Shown here: in pieces, positions 23,501 through 31,231 of the stretch | Layout: every line of letters starts with the position of its first letter | Numbering within the stretch: the stretch's first letter is position 1 | Virus record (IMG/VR): IMGVR_UViG_3300028393_000189 | Coordinates: 1 to 35,473 of that record | DNA length: 35,473 nt | Origin: a virus | Direction: 5' to 3' (one strand) | Notes under the pieces: model-generated | Seen by the model: only the letters and a program-made list of their open reading frames with translations | The model's database searches: none | What the model was told of the DNA's origin: nothing | Made by a program: the position numbers and the translations under genes

Positions 23501-24649
23501 CTTCCACCCGTAATGAACGGGTGCCGCATCAAAGGTAGCTTGCGAGAATTGGCGAACCTTTTGGGCTAAAAGGATGTCGTTGTATTGGTCGGAGAGTTTT
23601 TGTTTCTCCTCTGGATCGACTGCTGCGTCACGACGAAATTCTAGGTCGAGCAGGTTGTGGACATCGTCGTAGCGGTTAAAGCTCTCGGCACTGCTGGTAA
23701 ATGATTTTTGCAGGGCATACATTTCATCAATGGCACCTCCCTTGCTCTTGCCGTACACGGATTTAAAATACTGCTGGGCAATAGAAAGAACTGCAGTTTG
23801 ATGCTCTGGTGTTAGTCCTTTAATAAACTGCTTGGGGTCAATCTGCTGCTGAAACTCCGGTGATGCGTTTTCTGTGGCACCGTCCACGGGTTTGGTCTTT
23901 CCGGCAACCGCATCAACAAACTTTTTTGCCAGTTGCCCATCTGGAGTGTTGAGTGCCTGCTGGATCGGTTTATAGACCGAGTTGAAGGCATTGAGCCTGT
24001 CTGACTCTGGAAGTCCCTTAAGGGCATCCTCGTGCGTTTTTTGCCAATTCTGAAATCGGGCGAGGGAAGGCACCGACATTCCCTTGTCTGCATCCTCAAA
24101 GGCATCTCGGATTGCCTGCGACTTGAGGTTGTCGATGGCAACAGTCCTAGCGTCATGTTTTTCAAAAAGACCCTGCAGGTTTTTGCGAAAAGTTCCGACA
24201 TCATCAGATGGGTCAAAACCGTAGTTTTTTTCTAGTGCTGCTTGGTAAAAACCAAAATTATCCACCACATCGTTGAGTGGGGTTCCCGTGAGGTGCGACA
24301 CCGCGGCAAACGCAGCAACTTGGTCACGATATTCCTGCGAATCGGTAGTCTTTTGGGAATTAGCAACTGCTTGATCGGCCTGCCCTCCGAGGTTTATTGG
24401 ATCGTATAGCATTGCCTTTACACGAGATTCTTGCTCGGTGTAGGCAGGGGTATGCGTTAGGTCAGTGCCAAATGGGTTGAAATTTCCACCATTGTCTTGG
24501 ATTGCTTGATTAACGGGTGCCGCGGGAGCTTCAGAAAGATCATTAAATTTGTTTACCAGTTGCTGTTGCTGAAGGTCGTCGGGACTTGTAATTGCGTGGA
24601 TGCTCTGCAGTTCTGATGACTGAGGCAAATAGGTGAGAGACTCAGCCAT
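17510..24649 (-). CDS. Giant ejected virion protein (internal core protein D-like, 2379 aa)
   Basis: About 20% of the genome, in the place of T7 gp16. Residues 1-380 are Asn/Gln-rich helical sequence; about 385-545 contain Ala/Gly-rich hydrophobic stretches (IANGISGMIPQVAPFIVPAI, LLLGKVAPTVVGALKHMAGA) that may insert in membranes. Two related modules occur at about 745-800 (YGKAIYEKGMTFADWSKRMI) and 1506-1560 (YGEDIYKKGVEFVDFAKQML), flanking a long central region. Residues about 1280-1350 look like an acetyltransferase-type fold (GRELVGVMNNTGIGG, ALQEGATHLDC, YGVHGFAVYAEHP). The last third (about 1590-2379) resembles large polyvalent phage proteins. It is probably injected with the DNA. No transglycosylase motif is evident. 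The start has GGAG 12 bases upstream. Confidence 0.85.
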   Translation of the reverse strand: MAESLTYLPQSSELQSIHAITSPDDLQQQQLVNKFNDLSEAPAAPVNQAIQDNGGNFNPFGTDLTHTPAYTEQESRVKAMLYDPINLGGQADQAVANSQKTTDSQEYRDQVAAFAAVSHLTGTPLNDVVDNFGFYQAALEKNYGFDPSDDVGTFRKNLQGLFEKHDARTVAIDNLKSQAIRDAFEDADKGMSVPSLARFQNWQKTHEDALKGLPESDRLNAFNSVYKPIQQALNTPDGQLAKKFVDAVAGKTKPVDGATENASPEFQQQIDPKQFIKGLTPEHQTAVLSIAQQYFKSVYGKSKGGAIDEMYALQKSFTSSAESFNRYDDVHNLLDLEFRRDAAVDPEEKQKLSDQYNDILLAQKVRQFSQATFDAAPVHYGWKGAVSHIANGISGMIPQVAPFIVPAIGTAAYGMNEIANQTLQRMQDNPNMSAREAYERSTVPAAVSTAIGTKGILLLGKVAPTVVGALKHMAGATVFLSTAEGVKTLYAQLENAWNKDINAGRDFAEEYWGILKEMPYMFAELGILGAAGHVLSRGGKVDPEVEKQAAKNAADPMALKEQGFSHEEATRIAELHESERVQAIKDGWNERTKEDIELGKQLQKDNNQKIVDAIQAPDAPKLVNNFDGTFHVITMDSNGKEHTVTFSDKDAAQDAYTMAMQDHMLSKESKQTSEGNDWTDSTTEDAKTVSDTEKTPAEIPEVQPEDTLPDELVSETTKQEQSDAMSQAQQEINDFLKNRASGESAFVDFTPIYEKLSEYGKAIYEKGMTFADWSKRMISDFGDKVKDVLSKIWNAYKSLGNTGAIGGKADDLAAKVNTKKKKSASDQIAEIAQARPVEKLINATAYAEKLGIPSTIPDEYKGMPYLPIMADRLGGGTLRGVPLEGGSIHSLLKHKGDGVVTDAWKSKRMGIQTILTMLEKHGVIQTDKNGKHFALVAPFTMAVDTHKSNNNTSSVLVGDIRDAVKKGIITKENEAKVDELIRKKVPSFVGFTHADIVDQYSKSSFEDRAAIADVLKSKQAQELGVPNIERTIRHTTEPSLLGSEVGSITSLLKVDIDRLATQDENGNWNLRNDLSAEDFGGITNLSYDTVLPSYVVSYFKNPVPFDVALPDGLAQLRTEVERRKAEGIQMAKQALETAKTEEQRQEAQKSLDYFQTKYNIRPDYAWGGRYPNTPEGTVTKAQVLTDKVHAEINSIQSIETHVGQARLFRDALTDNWTVYDKGNGKGLAEFVHAVSRNDAAETLTKYDPKKLNEDRKAGKIIVYQLTDNDVWFAIKDREDGGRELVGVMNNTGIGGMLHPMMTKALQEGATHLDCYSVKTKDKPNGILPTSYGVHGFAVYAEHPFDPNHKDLGDTAAKRKAKVNALKDVWKQQGWDGQEMPTVVYMKYEPASIQFRDPHVESVGTRTVEAARGQASETASGTGSAEVGVDRGRSSESPSDGEARLSRGASRFIEELGSANKAQLRALGVTEEQRDSILAAHGEEVKQAGGVPSKTVQAANIRSRLKSQGGFIDPTILKDIYYYGEDIYKKGVEFVDFAKQMLSDLGNHVAGVLQKLWDTYKGSRFASEAGSINITPIIRGVTPPPPTLREKTAESLKRLKGTMRDLPADSPFKKSLLKWSARSQRSTNDIERAQHDIEKVAPQKETREGITNWIEAGGDKSLLKLRANATTDPKLKAGYEAALKFTPEQEKLAGKIQQTFDVLKKRAEAYGIEMGYRDNYVPHVYKTEPQAPSGSTPKRLDEFFKFSQERTFDTYHEGEQNGYEPETKDIAKLLGLYMNDMNNAINSRRFVEELRGLKASDGRPIVSPRGMGKDTVTDKGTTHLVYPDASDEGTSDYKTLDQPALHDWKFAGKNADGNMVLTLGDLAVHPEVASHLNNALSSSAISKWINARGENPFLNLTKSTIGGAIKLQSYFKGTMLSLSPFHQVQEGIHAIGHRINPFFGLKQIDMRDPAQRDAAEHGLMLAHDRLSQSLFMEGVGDNSSNLITLGLRKIGWGMSTKAADAVDAYQHYLFSQYIPALKFQTYVHMLERNKDRYKAELASGKVSEWQVKNLTARQANAAYGHLNYTDMGHNPTIRHALQLILLAPDFLEARSRFVGQAIKGAMGGKVGAEQLQALGFLAIVQFVGASIFKALLNDDVELDHPFEIRVGNKYYGLRSVPEDMYKLVKQPTAFIGGRISPMFGKFVQEGIFGVNYRGERTSVGDAIADIMASVVPMAFQPLISEWTATGRAHDLSWWEQVLASGGVQIHRYSPITKVYPMAHDWVKANYPEDVQKGSYPVSKYQQLRYALEDGDAEKAQHEIDKLVKGGMKKHDVATGFRSSVNHPFTGSAKHDKEFYKSLNEDDQQRYKAAVERRKEILRRFHGLHGVPAAEPESSTE

Positions 24650-24655
24650 GAATCG

Positions 24656-26620
24656 TTATGCTCCAGTTACTTTTTTAAAACCAACAACCGCTAAATCACT
24701 GCGCTTATCTGGCCCGTCTGGAGAATAAAAATCAAACCGACCAGAGTAATTACGCAGTCCCAATTTCCTTGCTTGCTCTGGTGTGGCACCTCGGTCGTGC
24801 CAAATCTTTACCACTTTTTCGCCATTTGATAGGGTCAACTCTACTTTGTCGTTGGGTTTTATTCCAGAATCGCGCAGTTTTTGTTCAATATCGTAAGAAG
24901 TGCCAAAACTTTGGCCTGCAATTAAGTGTTTTGTAAAAGCACCAATCCCAGCAGAAGAGTTTGCGTCTGGAGTTGTGTCACCTTTGTAACCATAAGAAGT
25001 AACGCGACCAATAGGTGTCGAAAAACTCATGGTAGTTTCATTTTGTGGTAATTCTGAACTTGATGCTGATGCAGGAGCAGATGGGTGAAAGAACTTCCAT
25101 ATAGCACCGTGTTGTTCTTTTTTCTTAAATAGCTCATTAGCATCGGATGCTTGAATCCGTTTCTGCATGGCAGATTCTAGCCTTTGATAAGCCTCGTGCG
25201 ATGTTGCAGGAGGGCCGGATGGGTAGGTTGTATTGCCAATTTTCCCGCCCTTCATGACTTGATCTTTTACACTGTTGGCTGCATCTGCTGCTTTGGTGGA
25301 GGCTTGTGATTCCAGACTGTCAGTTGGACTTTCAGTGTAATCGCCAAACATCTGTCCTTTGAGGTATGCGTTGACACCCCTTGAAAGGTTGGTCGAAACT
25401 TCCGTCTCTGGCTTGAGCCTCCCGTTATTTCCGACCATTTCAGCAAACTTCTCATCAAGTTGTTTGATCAAAACAGGTGCCGTTGCATCCGAGACGTTGC
25501 CAGTGATCCAAGTTTTTCGGTCGAGAAGTTCCTTGGAAGCGTTGTTCAAGTCCTTGGGAAACGTGTCCACAAGGTTCTGTCCTGCTTTATCGTAGACAAC
25601 CGCTTCGTCTCCAGTGCGTGTGTATGCTGCCCTCATGCGTAGCATCTGCTTCTGCTCCTCCGGCGCGGATTGAAACTCTGGGTATTGCTCTAATTGTTTT
25701 GGGTCAATGATGTGGTTGGCTTGAATCTTTAAGAGCATCGGATCCACATTTTTGGCCCAGATGTTTTGGTAATGAATGGACTCACCGATCTTTGCCATCT
25801 TGACCAAGTTTTCGGGACTGAGGTCTGGATACTTTTTGAGCACTTCACCGGACTCTCCAGCAGCTTTGACACTTTGGTATAACTCTCCTTTGGGCGAATC
25901 GTTTGCAAACTCTGCAAGCAAACCATCCTTTTGCTCACCAATCTTGAACATGGATTCATATCGTTGCCCATCCTGTGGGGTGATTGCTCCGGTTTGGACG
26001 GCATTGTCGCGAACTTTGCGCGCTTCCGTGTAATTCTTTCCCTGCGTTAAGTTGTCAATGATGGCAGTCTGCGTGGAAGCGAACTCCTGCTGCTGGAAAG
26101 CGTGTGCCGTGTTTGCGGTGGAAGCTAAACCCTTGGTGAAGGCATTGGTTGCCTCTCCCATGTAGGCTTGCTGCTGCATGGGGGTCATTCCTGCCATGAA
26201 GCGTCTGCCTCCATCGGTGATTCTCAACCACTCGGCGGGTTGTTGCGCCACAGAAATCTGGTTCTTGGGATTGTTGACCCGTTCATTGAACTCATTCTCG
26301 ATGTTGAGTTTGTTGATGTAGAAGTTCTGCATGCCAGTGACTTCTGCCTCTTTGAGTTGTGCGGTCTTTTCTCCCTTGGCAACGTAGAAAGCACCGGATG
26401 CCACGTTGCCCGCTGCGGAAATCATGTCGCTTCCAAAACCTGCCTGTGCGCGACCAACGGCACCCGCGGCCTGCGGGTTCACCATCAGTCCCTCAAACCC
26501 CTTGTTGATTGCGGCTTTTGCCTCTCCACCCACCACATCCCCCGTGTATTGCGGGTTCATGGTGTAGTTGGCTACCGCCTGCGGTGCATTGGGAATCTCG
26601 GAGAGCTTGATGTTTGCCAT
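24656..26620 (-). CDS. Internal virion protein C-like with C-terminal double-psi barrel domain (654 aa)
   Basis: Most of the chain is helical and Ala/Gln-rich (QAAGAVGRAQAGFGSDMISA, IQANHIIDPKQLEQYPEFQS), as in phage internal core proteins. The last ~110 residues differ: GRVTSYGYKGDTTPDANSSA, AGQSFGTSYDIEQKLRDSGI, KVVKIWHDRG and GRFDFYSPDGP resemble an RlpA/3D double-psi beta-barrel, a fold found in wall-cutting enzymes, so a peptidoglycan-active tip is possible. That portion is lower in GC (39 of 100 bases at 25021-25120 against 64 at 26401-26500), consistent with domain replacement. The ATG at 26620 follows the upstream stop by one base; the longer start (26653) is out of frame with that gene. 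Confidence 0.82.
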   Translation of the reverse strand: MANIKLSEIPNAPQAVANYTMNPQYTGDVVGGEAKAAINKGFEGLMVNPQAAGAVGRAQAGFGSDMISAAGNVASGAFYVAKGEKTAQLKEAEVTGMQNFYINKLNIENEFNERVNNPKNQISVAQQPAEWLRITDGGRRFMAGMTPMQQQAYMGEATNAFTKGLASTANTAHAFQQQEFASTQTAIIDNLTQGKNYTEARKVRDNAVQTGAITPQDGQRYESMFKIGEQKDGLLAEFANDSPKGELYQSVKAAGESGEVLKKYPDLSPENLVKMAKIGESIHYQNIWAKNVDPMLLKIQANHIIDPKQLEQYPEFQSAPEEQKQMLRMRAAYTRTGDEAVVYDKAGQNLVDTFPKDLNNASKELLDRKTWITGNVSDATAPVLIKQLDEKFAEMVGNNGRLKPETEVSTNLSRGVNAYLKGQMFGDYTESPTDSLESQASTKAADAANSVKDQVMKGGKIGNTTYPSGPPATSHEAYQRLESAMQKRIQASDANELFKKKEQHGAIWKFFHPSAPASASSSELPQNETTMSFSTPIGRVTSYGYKGDTTPDANSSAGIGAFTKHLIAGQSFGTSYDIEQKLRDSGIKPNDKVELTLSNGEKVVKIWHDRGATPEQARKLGLRNYSGRFDFYSPDGPDKRSDLAVVGFKKVTGA

Positions 26621-26621
26621 A

Positions 26622-27452
26622 TTAGTGGTTTCCCAATGAAAATTGTCCCCCACCGTAGTATTGGGAGGCAGGGTTCAAGCCTGCTTGAAATTGAGAAGAC
26701 TGCTGGTTGGGTGTGATGCCCGCAGGAGTCTTGAGTGCGTTGTAATTCATGTAGGCATATCCCGCGTTGGAAATAGCACTGCCAATGGAACTAATTGCAT
26801 TGCCGTAGCCGGAGATCATCGAGGCATCGGCAACATTATTGGCTGAGTTTTGTTGCACTCCTGCAGAAGCAATGCCCATTTTTTCTGACCAGTTCGCCAT
26901 TTGTTCGGCATACTGGTACTGCTTTGCGGTTTCACGGGTGACTGCGGCTTGATAGGACTGCATGGTTCCGGCCCAATCCTTTTCTCCTGCGGCAACATTG
27001 GTGGCGTATAGGGCATCCATGCGACCGAGTTGCTGCATTCCTGCGTTGTAAGAATTGACCACAAGAGGGGATCCAGAATCTGTGGTGACACCACTGGATC
27101 CGATGGATGCACGGTTGGCAGAGTTCTGTGCGTCCTGTCCCTCAATCATCCGATTGATGCCTTCTCCGCCGATCTTTTCTGTGACCCGTGCCTGCTGGTG
27201 GAGGTTTGCGGCATTCTTATCACCGACTTCGGCCTGCGCCATGGCGACCTTGTAATTGAGTTGTGCTTGGTAGCGGGCAACGGCTGCGCTTGCCTTGGCT
27301 TGCTGCATTTGCAATGCGGCATTTTGTTGTGCTGCTGCCTTTTGTGCCGCGGAGGATTGTGATGATCCGTACAGGGAGACTCCTGTTCCTGCGACACCAA
27401 CAACGAGCGATGCGCCACCAATATAGAGTGCTGCTGTGGCTAAAGAACTCAT
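26622..27452 (-). CDS. Internal virion protein B-like (276 aa)
   Basis: The N-terminus has a hydrophobic segment (ALYIGGASLVVGVAGTGVSL), then an Ala/Gln-rich helical region (AQKAAAQQNAALQMQQAKAS, NYKVAMAQAEVGDKNAANLH), the pattern of podovirus internal core protein gp14. It is probably ejected to help form a DNA channel through the envelope. It starts in an ATGA overlap with the cupin-like gene and is followed immediately by the larger internal protein. Confidence 0.82.
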   Translation of the reverse strand: MSSLATAALYIGGASLVVGVAGTGVSLYGSSQSSAAQKAAAQQNAALQMQQAKASAAVARYQAQLNYKVAMAQAEVGDKNAANLHQQARVTEKIGGEGINRMIEGQDAQNSANRASIGSSGVTTDSGSPLVVNSYNAGMQQLGRMDALYATNVAAGEKDWAGTMQSYQAAVTRETAKQYQYAEQMANWSEKMGIASAGVQQNSANNVADASMISGYGNAISSIGSAISNAGYAYMNYNALKTPAGITPNQQSSQFQAGLNPASQYYGGGQFSLGNH

Positions 27453-27901
27453 GTGAGCAAAAGATCGTTTTTGCCTCCGAGGTATCCTTGTCGAAAATTC
27501 TTGGGAAGCAGTTCGTTTTCCATGCAGGTGATCTCGTTTTCTATTTCTACGGGATCGGTCTTTTCGGTGATGTGGAAAGTTGACCAGATGGTGTCTTCAT
27601 GAATGAGAAGCACCCTGCGGGTTCCGATATTGGTGATGCCCGTGTGGGGTGCCTTGAGCAACTCCCTGCTGCCGTCTTCTTTGACCACTTCAACGACACC
27701 TTTGGAGATCACAAACGGGTGCTGGGTTTTGTGAGTTCGCGAGGTGACAATGATGCCTGCGGGCATGTGAATTTCGCGGATATACATGCCGTCCGTGAAA
27801 CGATGGACAAGGGGGCACTCGACCTGCGGGAGCTTTGCATTTTCCGCTTCAAAGATGTCCATCTTACTCTTCTGGGAAAGGGTATCGAGGGGGAGATCCA
27901 T
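27449..27901 (-). CDS. Cupin-like virion-region protein (150 aa)
   Basis: The middle resembles a small beta-barrel of the cupin/RmlC type: GMYIREIHMPAGIIVTSRTH, HPFVISKGVVEVV, then TRRVLLIHEDTIWSTFHI. No complete metal-binding set is obvious, so catalysis is doubtful; phage proteins of this type occur beside tail genes. I use the ATG at 27901, which is 19 bases after a dyad site with CGTGATAAAACCCACCAAC between; a GTG at 27919 would begin beside the dyad. It sits between tail tubular B and the internal proteins. Confidence 0.78.
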   Translation of the reverse strand: MDLPLDTLSQKSKMDIFEAENAKLPQVECPLVHRFTDGMYIREIHMPAGIIVTSRTHKTQHPFVISKGVVEVVKEDGSRELLKAPHTGITNIGTRRVLLIHEDTIWSTFHITEKTDPVEIENEITCMENELLPKNFRQGYLGGKNDLLLT

Positions 27902-27920
27902 GTTGGTGGGTTTTATCACG

Positions 27921-27946
27921 GGTGAATATACACCTCAATCTGTTAT
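27921..27946 (-). promoter_or_regulatory. Extended dyad site D after tail tubular B
   Basis: In gene sense TAACAGATTGA then GGTGT-ATAT-TCACC (dyad 27921-27934). The first TAA is the stop codon of the tail tubular B gene. It ends 19 bases before the cupin-like ATG and its tail (CGTGATAAAACC) resembles those of the sites at 3874 and 17463. Confidence 0.68.
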
Positions 27947-30582
27947 TGGCTTGCCTCCGAGGAGTCCCAACTCGCCACAATTGCCGCAATGGTAAGGGGC
28001 ATTGGAAGGGTTTGCCGAATGGAAATGTCCACCCCGTCCTTCCAATTGGAGGCAACCGTCACCCTCTCGTATCCCATGAGCACGGGGGGAAGGGCATCCA
28101 TGTCATCGGTCAAATGACGGGCAACAAGAGGGAACCAGTTGGTGCCATCGGTGGAGTATTCTCCGGCGAGGGATTGGTAGACCTTCACATTCATTTTGTT
28201 GATTTTCATGCGGCGGCCTGCGGAGGTGCCGTCTTGCATGTCGCGCACGAGGGGTTCGGGCACCAAGGTCGATTTGAATGGGATGCCGACAAGCACATTG
28301 GTTGCGGGTGCTTGGAGTGTAATGGATCCACCAACAACGGTGGGTTGGGTGACGATTGTTGAGCCGACCGCTTGATCGGCCCAGACCAAGACCGTCTTGC
28401 CGTTCAAGTGCGAAAGTCCGGTGATGGTTGTGGAAGGTGACCCAAGCACCACACGTTTGGCGCAGTCGAGATACCACCAGTTTGCCGTGTCCGCGGTGTC
28501 AAGTGCCTCACGCATGCCCGTCTTGAAACGCTCGATGTAGCGCACGGTAGACCCGCCAATGGTGCGATTGACCAGAACATATACCTCGTCTTCGCTGCCT
28601 AATCCGTTGATACAGGCGACCGACTCAAAGGTGCCATCGGTAACGTGCCTGCTAAATCCTACAACCTGTTGTTCCCGTTCATAGGTCATGGAAACGAGTT
28701 GCCCGTCTGAGCGCACCATCCAGAGCAGCGCATCGGGCACCCTTTGGTAAGCGAGTTCCACGATTCCTCCGCGGGTGGTGTGTTCTGCAAGTGCCGTGAT
28801 GTCGTTACTCACCCAAGTTTCCGAGTTCCATGCGTAGACAAACTCTCGGATCTTTCGGGACATTTTTTGCAAGTAAACAACGGTGTCATTAAGGATGAGG
28901 GCAGGAAGTCCACCGGAACCGTAGCGCGACTGTTTTTTGGCAAGGACGTTGGTTGGGGTGAGGGGTCGGGTGCCGTCACTAGAGGAAAGACTCCATTCAT
29001 CTTGGGTTGTTCCTATGAGCAGTGCCGTTTTGCTGATGATCCACTTAATCAAACCACCCGACGAAGAAGACAGGGTAAAGGAGTAGGAGTCCGAGTCGTA
29101 GGCACCCTGCTTAAAGTTTTCAAAGTCGGAGGTGTAGCTTCCCCAGATGGTTGTCGGGGAATCACTGGTTCCAGCGTAAATGATGCGGGACTCGTGGAGG
29201 GCGCAGGAGGTGGGGTATCCCCGCACTGCGGAAAATGCTCCCTCACTCCATGTGGATGTTGCGGTGGTGTCTCCGAGGTCAGCAATGACTTTTGCCGTGA
29301 CACTTGTGGCACTGGTGTATCCGGTGATGCGAACAAACCCTTTGAGAGTGGCATCAATTGGGGAAAGCATGGCCCGCGGAGCACCGTAGGAAAACGTGAT
29401 GGTTCCTGTTGGGACGGTTGTGCCGGATGGCACTTGGTAAGTGATGGTGGTGGCGTTTCCTGTTTTGACTGTAAAAATACCGAGTGCCTTGTTTGCACTT
29501 TGGGTTGAATCACTGGATACAACAGTGATCTGGTCTCCTGCTCCTGCCGCGTAATCTGATCCCGTGAGTTTTGCCGTAGTGCCAGAAATGGTGAGGGTTG
29601 CCGTTGTCGGTATGGAGGAAGTTCCACTGACCACCATGCGAAGGAGGCACTGCTTGGTGCTTTCACCGGATGAGACCGTGTTGTAATCGTCGCGGGACTT
29701 GTAGGTGCGGATGGTGCTCCAGTTGGTGCCATTGTCATCGGACTGCTGGAGGGCTAAATCTGCCGTCCAGATGCCAAAGGTTTGCAATGACCATTTGCCA
29801 AGCACCTTCAAATTGGAAGAGGTGGCGTTGGCGTTGAGGTTTTGGGTGATGTATTGGGTGGGGTTTTTGTGGTTGAGTTGCCAGTAGCTTCCCACATGGG
29901 TGGATTTAAAGATGCCCGATGATGCTGTGAGTGTGATGGAAGAACCTGTAAGTGCCGAAGGGGTGATTGTGGTGGAGGTAATGTTCTGGTCGAGCATCGG
30001 TGCCCATGACCATGGGACTTCTCCGATGGTGAAAGGAGGGTTGTAGGTGTTGGTGCCCCAATAGGACAAACGCATCGGGACATACGATGGGTGGGTGATG
30101 TAGACCACATTGTTGACTTGCAACACTTGGATGTTGCGGAGGTCACTTTCTGTGTACGGGTGTGGTGTGCCTACAGAACCAGAGGATGCCGCGTAGACGG
30201 GTGCCGTGCTAGTGGAGGCATAGGTGATCCCGATAGCCTCAAGTATGGAGGAAGTGGTGTAGGAGACACCGTTCCAAGTCGCAGACACCGGATGAGTCAT
30301 GAGGGAACCGTTTTGCCAGAACCTCATGTATCCGACACCAAGTTCCATGACGATGCGGTTGTCATCCGAAAGGTTCAGACCAAAGAGACGGCAACGGGTG
30401 GAAGAGGACTTGGCAGCACCCAGATACTCGGTGCCACTCCTGCGGTTGGCAGGCCCGTAAGGGGTGATCAAATAGTTTTCTAGGGTCTTGCAGCCACTGC
30501 GGTACTTGTCGAGGGTTGTCCGGCTTTCTAGGTAGGGGGAAAGTTCGCCTGCGTTGAATGAGGCGATGATGTCGTGGATCAT
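27943..30582 (-). CDS. Tail tubular protein B-like (gp12-like, 879 aa)
   Basis: The nozzle of the short tail. The start MIHDIIASFNAGELSPYLES then RTTLDKYRSGCKTLENYLIT and GPANRRSGTEYLGAAKSS is characteristic of the podovirus tail tubular B family, whose N-terminal region reads N-GELSP-L-GR and then PYGG-RRPGT. The long Ser/Thr-rich beta region and the RLSYWGTNTYNPPFTIGEVP pattern agree. Its length of 879 aa is close to the usual 700-900. It overlaps tail tubular A by 4 bases, and its stop codon lies in a dyad element. Confidence 0.93.
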   Translation of the reverse strand: MIHDIIASFNAGELSPYLESRTTLDKYRSGCKTLENYLITPYGPANRRSGTEYLGAAKSSSTRCRLFGLNLSDDNRIVMELGVGYMRFWQNGSLMTHPVSATWNGVSYTTSSILEAIGITYASTSTAPVYAASSGSVGTPHPYTESDLRNIQVLQVNNVVYITHPSYVPMRLSYWGTNTYNPPFTIGEVPWSWAPMLDQNITSTTITPSALTGSSITLTASSGIFKSTHVGSYWQLNHKNPTQYITQNLNANATSSNLKVLGKWSLQTFGIWTADLALQQSDDNGTNWSTIRTYKSRDDYNTVSSGESTKQCLLRMVVSGTSSIPTTATLTISGTTAKLTGSDYAAGAGDQITVVSSDSTQSANKALGIFTVKTGNATTITYQVPSGTTVPTGTITFSYGAPRAMLSPIDATLKGFVRITGYTSATSVTAKVIADLGDTTATSTWSEGAFSAVRGYPTSCALHESRIIYAGTSDSPTTIWGSYTSDFENFKQGAYDSDSYSFTLSSSSGGLIKWIISKTALLIGTTQDEWSLSSSDGTRPLTPTNVLAKKQSRYGSGGLPALILNDTVVYLQKMSRKIREFVYAWNSETWVSNDITALAEHTTRGGIVELAYQRVPDALLWMVRSDGQLVSMTYEREQQVVGFSRHVTDGTFESVACINGLGSEDEVYVLVNRTIGGSTVRYIERFKTGMREALDTADTANWWYLDCAKRVVLGSPSTTITGLSHLNGKTVLVWADQAVGSTIVTQPTVVGGSITLQAPATNVLVGIPFKSTLVPEPLVRDMQDGTSAGRRMKINKMNVKVYQSLAGEYSTDGTNWFPLVARHLTDDMDALPPVLMGYERVTVASNWKDGVDISIRQTLPMPLTIAAIVASWDSSEASQ

Positions 30583-31172
30583 ACGAGCACCCCGCTAAAA
30601 CGCGAGTTGACAAGGGGGGAGTTGACCCAAGGTTCGATCTTCCTTGGTCGGGTGGAGTTGGCATCGATACGTCCTGCCTCGGCGACCGAACGTTCAAACT
30701 GCTGCAGGAGTTGACTCTTCAAGTCAAGGGATCCGGCAACGGGTTTGGCGAGGTCACTGGCGAGTTTGAGGGTGAGGATTGAGATGAAACTTGATGTGAA
30801 GGTGGAGGGATCGGGATTGTTGGAAATGTAGGCGATGGAGGCATAATCATCGTCGGTGAGCAGGGTATTGCCGTTGATCTCGTAGTTAGAAATTCGGTCA
30901 CTGGTTTCAAAGGAATTGAACTTGGTGATGCGGTTGAAATCCGAAGGCAATTGGTACGCATACGTCCAATCAAAGAGGGGGGCGTTTGTGAGCAGGGAAA
31001 GGTTTGCGAGCTTGGTCGCAAAATTCCAAGTGTTGAGCATCAAGCACTCGGAAAGGACAACGGGGTAGAAGAGCTTGCAGAAACGTGCCTCCAGCGTGTT
31101 GTCGTCGAGGGAGGTGATGGATTGGTCACCGATCTTGCTGAGAGCGAGATTGCAGATAGTTGTGGAATCCAT
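30579..31172 (-). CDS. Tail tubular protein A-like (197 aa)
   Basis: The gatekeeper between portal and nozzle. MDSTTICNLALSKIGDQSIT, then ARFCKLFYPVVLSECLMLNT and WNFATKLANLSLL, match the gp11-like tail tubular A pattern (ICN-ALS-IG-I...YP-R---L---WNFA). I chose the ATG at 31172 (preceded by AATTGTAACC); the upstream ATG at 31226 would translate a terminator hairpin. It lies just after a terminator that follows the capsid gene and is coupled to tail tubular B. Confidence 0.92.
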   Translation of the reverse strand: MDSTTICNLALSKIGDQSITSLDDNTLEARFCKLFYPVVLSECLMLNTWNFATKLANLSLLTNAPLFDWTYAYQLPSDFNRITKFNSFETSDRISNYEINGNTLLTDDDYASIAYISNNPDPSTFTSSFISILTLKLASDLAKPVAGSLDLKSQLLQQFERSVAEAGRIDANSTRPRKIEPWVNSPLVNSRFSGVLV

Positions 31173-31190
31173 GGTTACAATTTTTGGGTT

Positions 31191-31231
31191 GAACAAGAAA
31201 GGGGGTGGCAGCAATTGCGCCACCACCCCCA
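31191..31231 (-). terminator. Hairpin after the capsid gene
   Basis: GGTGGC (31204-31209) pairs with GCCACC (31219-31224), with GGGGG/CCCCC extending the stem; on the minus strand it is followed by TTTCTTGTTC. It sits between the capsid stop and the tail tubular A start, so it would set the abundant capsid transcript apart from the tail genes, with readthrough for the latter. Confidence 0.75.

Noticed and set aside
28744-29508. Long plus-strand open frame (254 aa)
   Set aside because: It lies wholly opposite the well-supported tail tubular B gene and shows no domain; the same holds for the plus-strand frame at 2544-3092 opposite terS.
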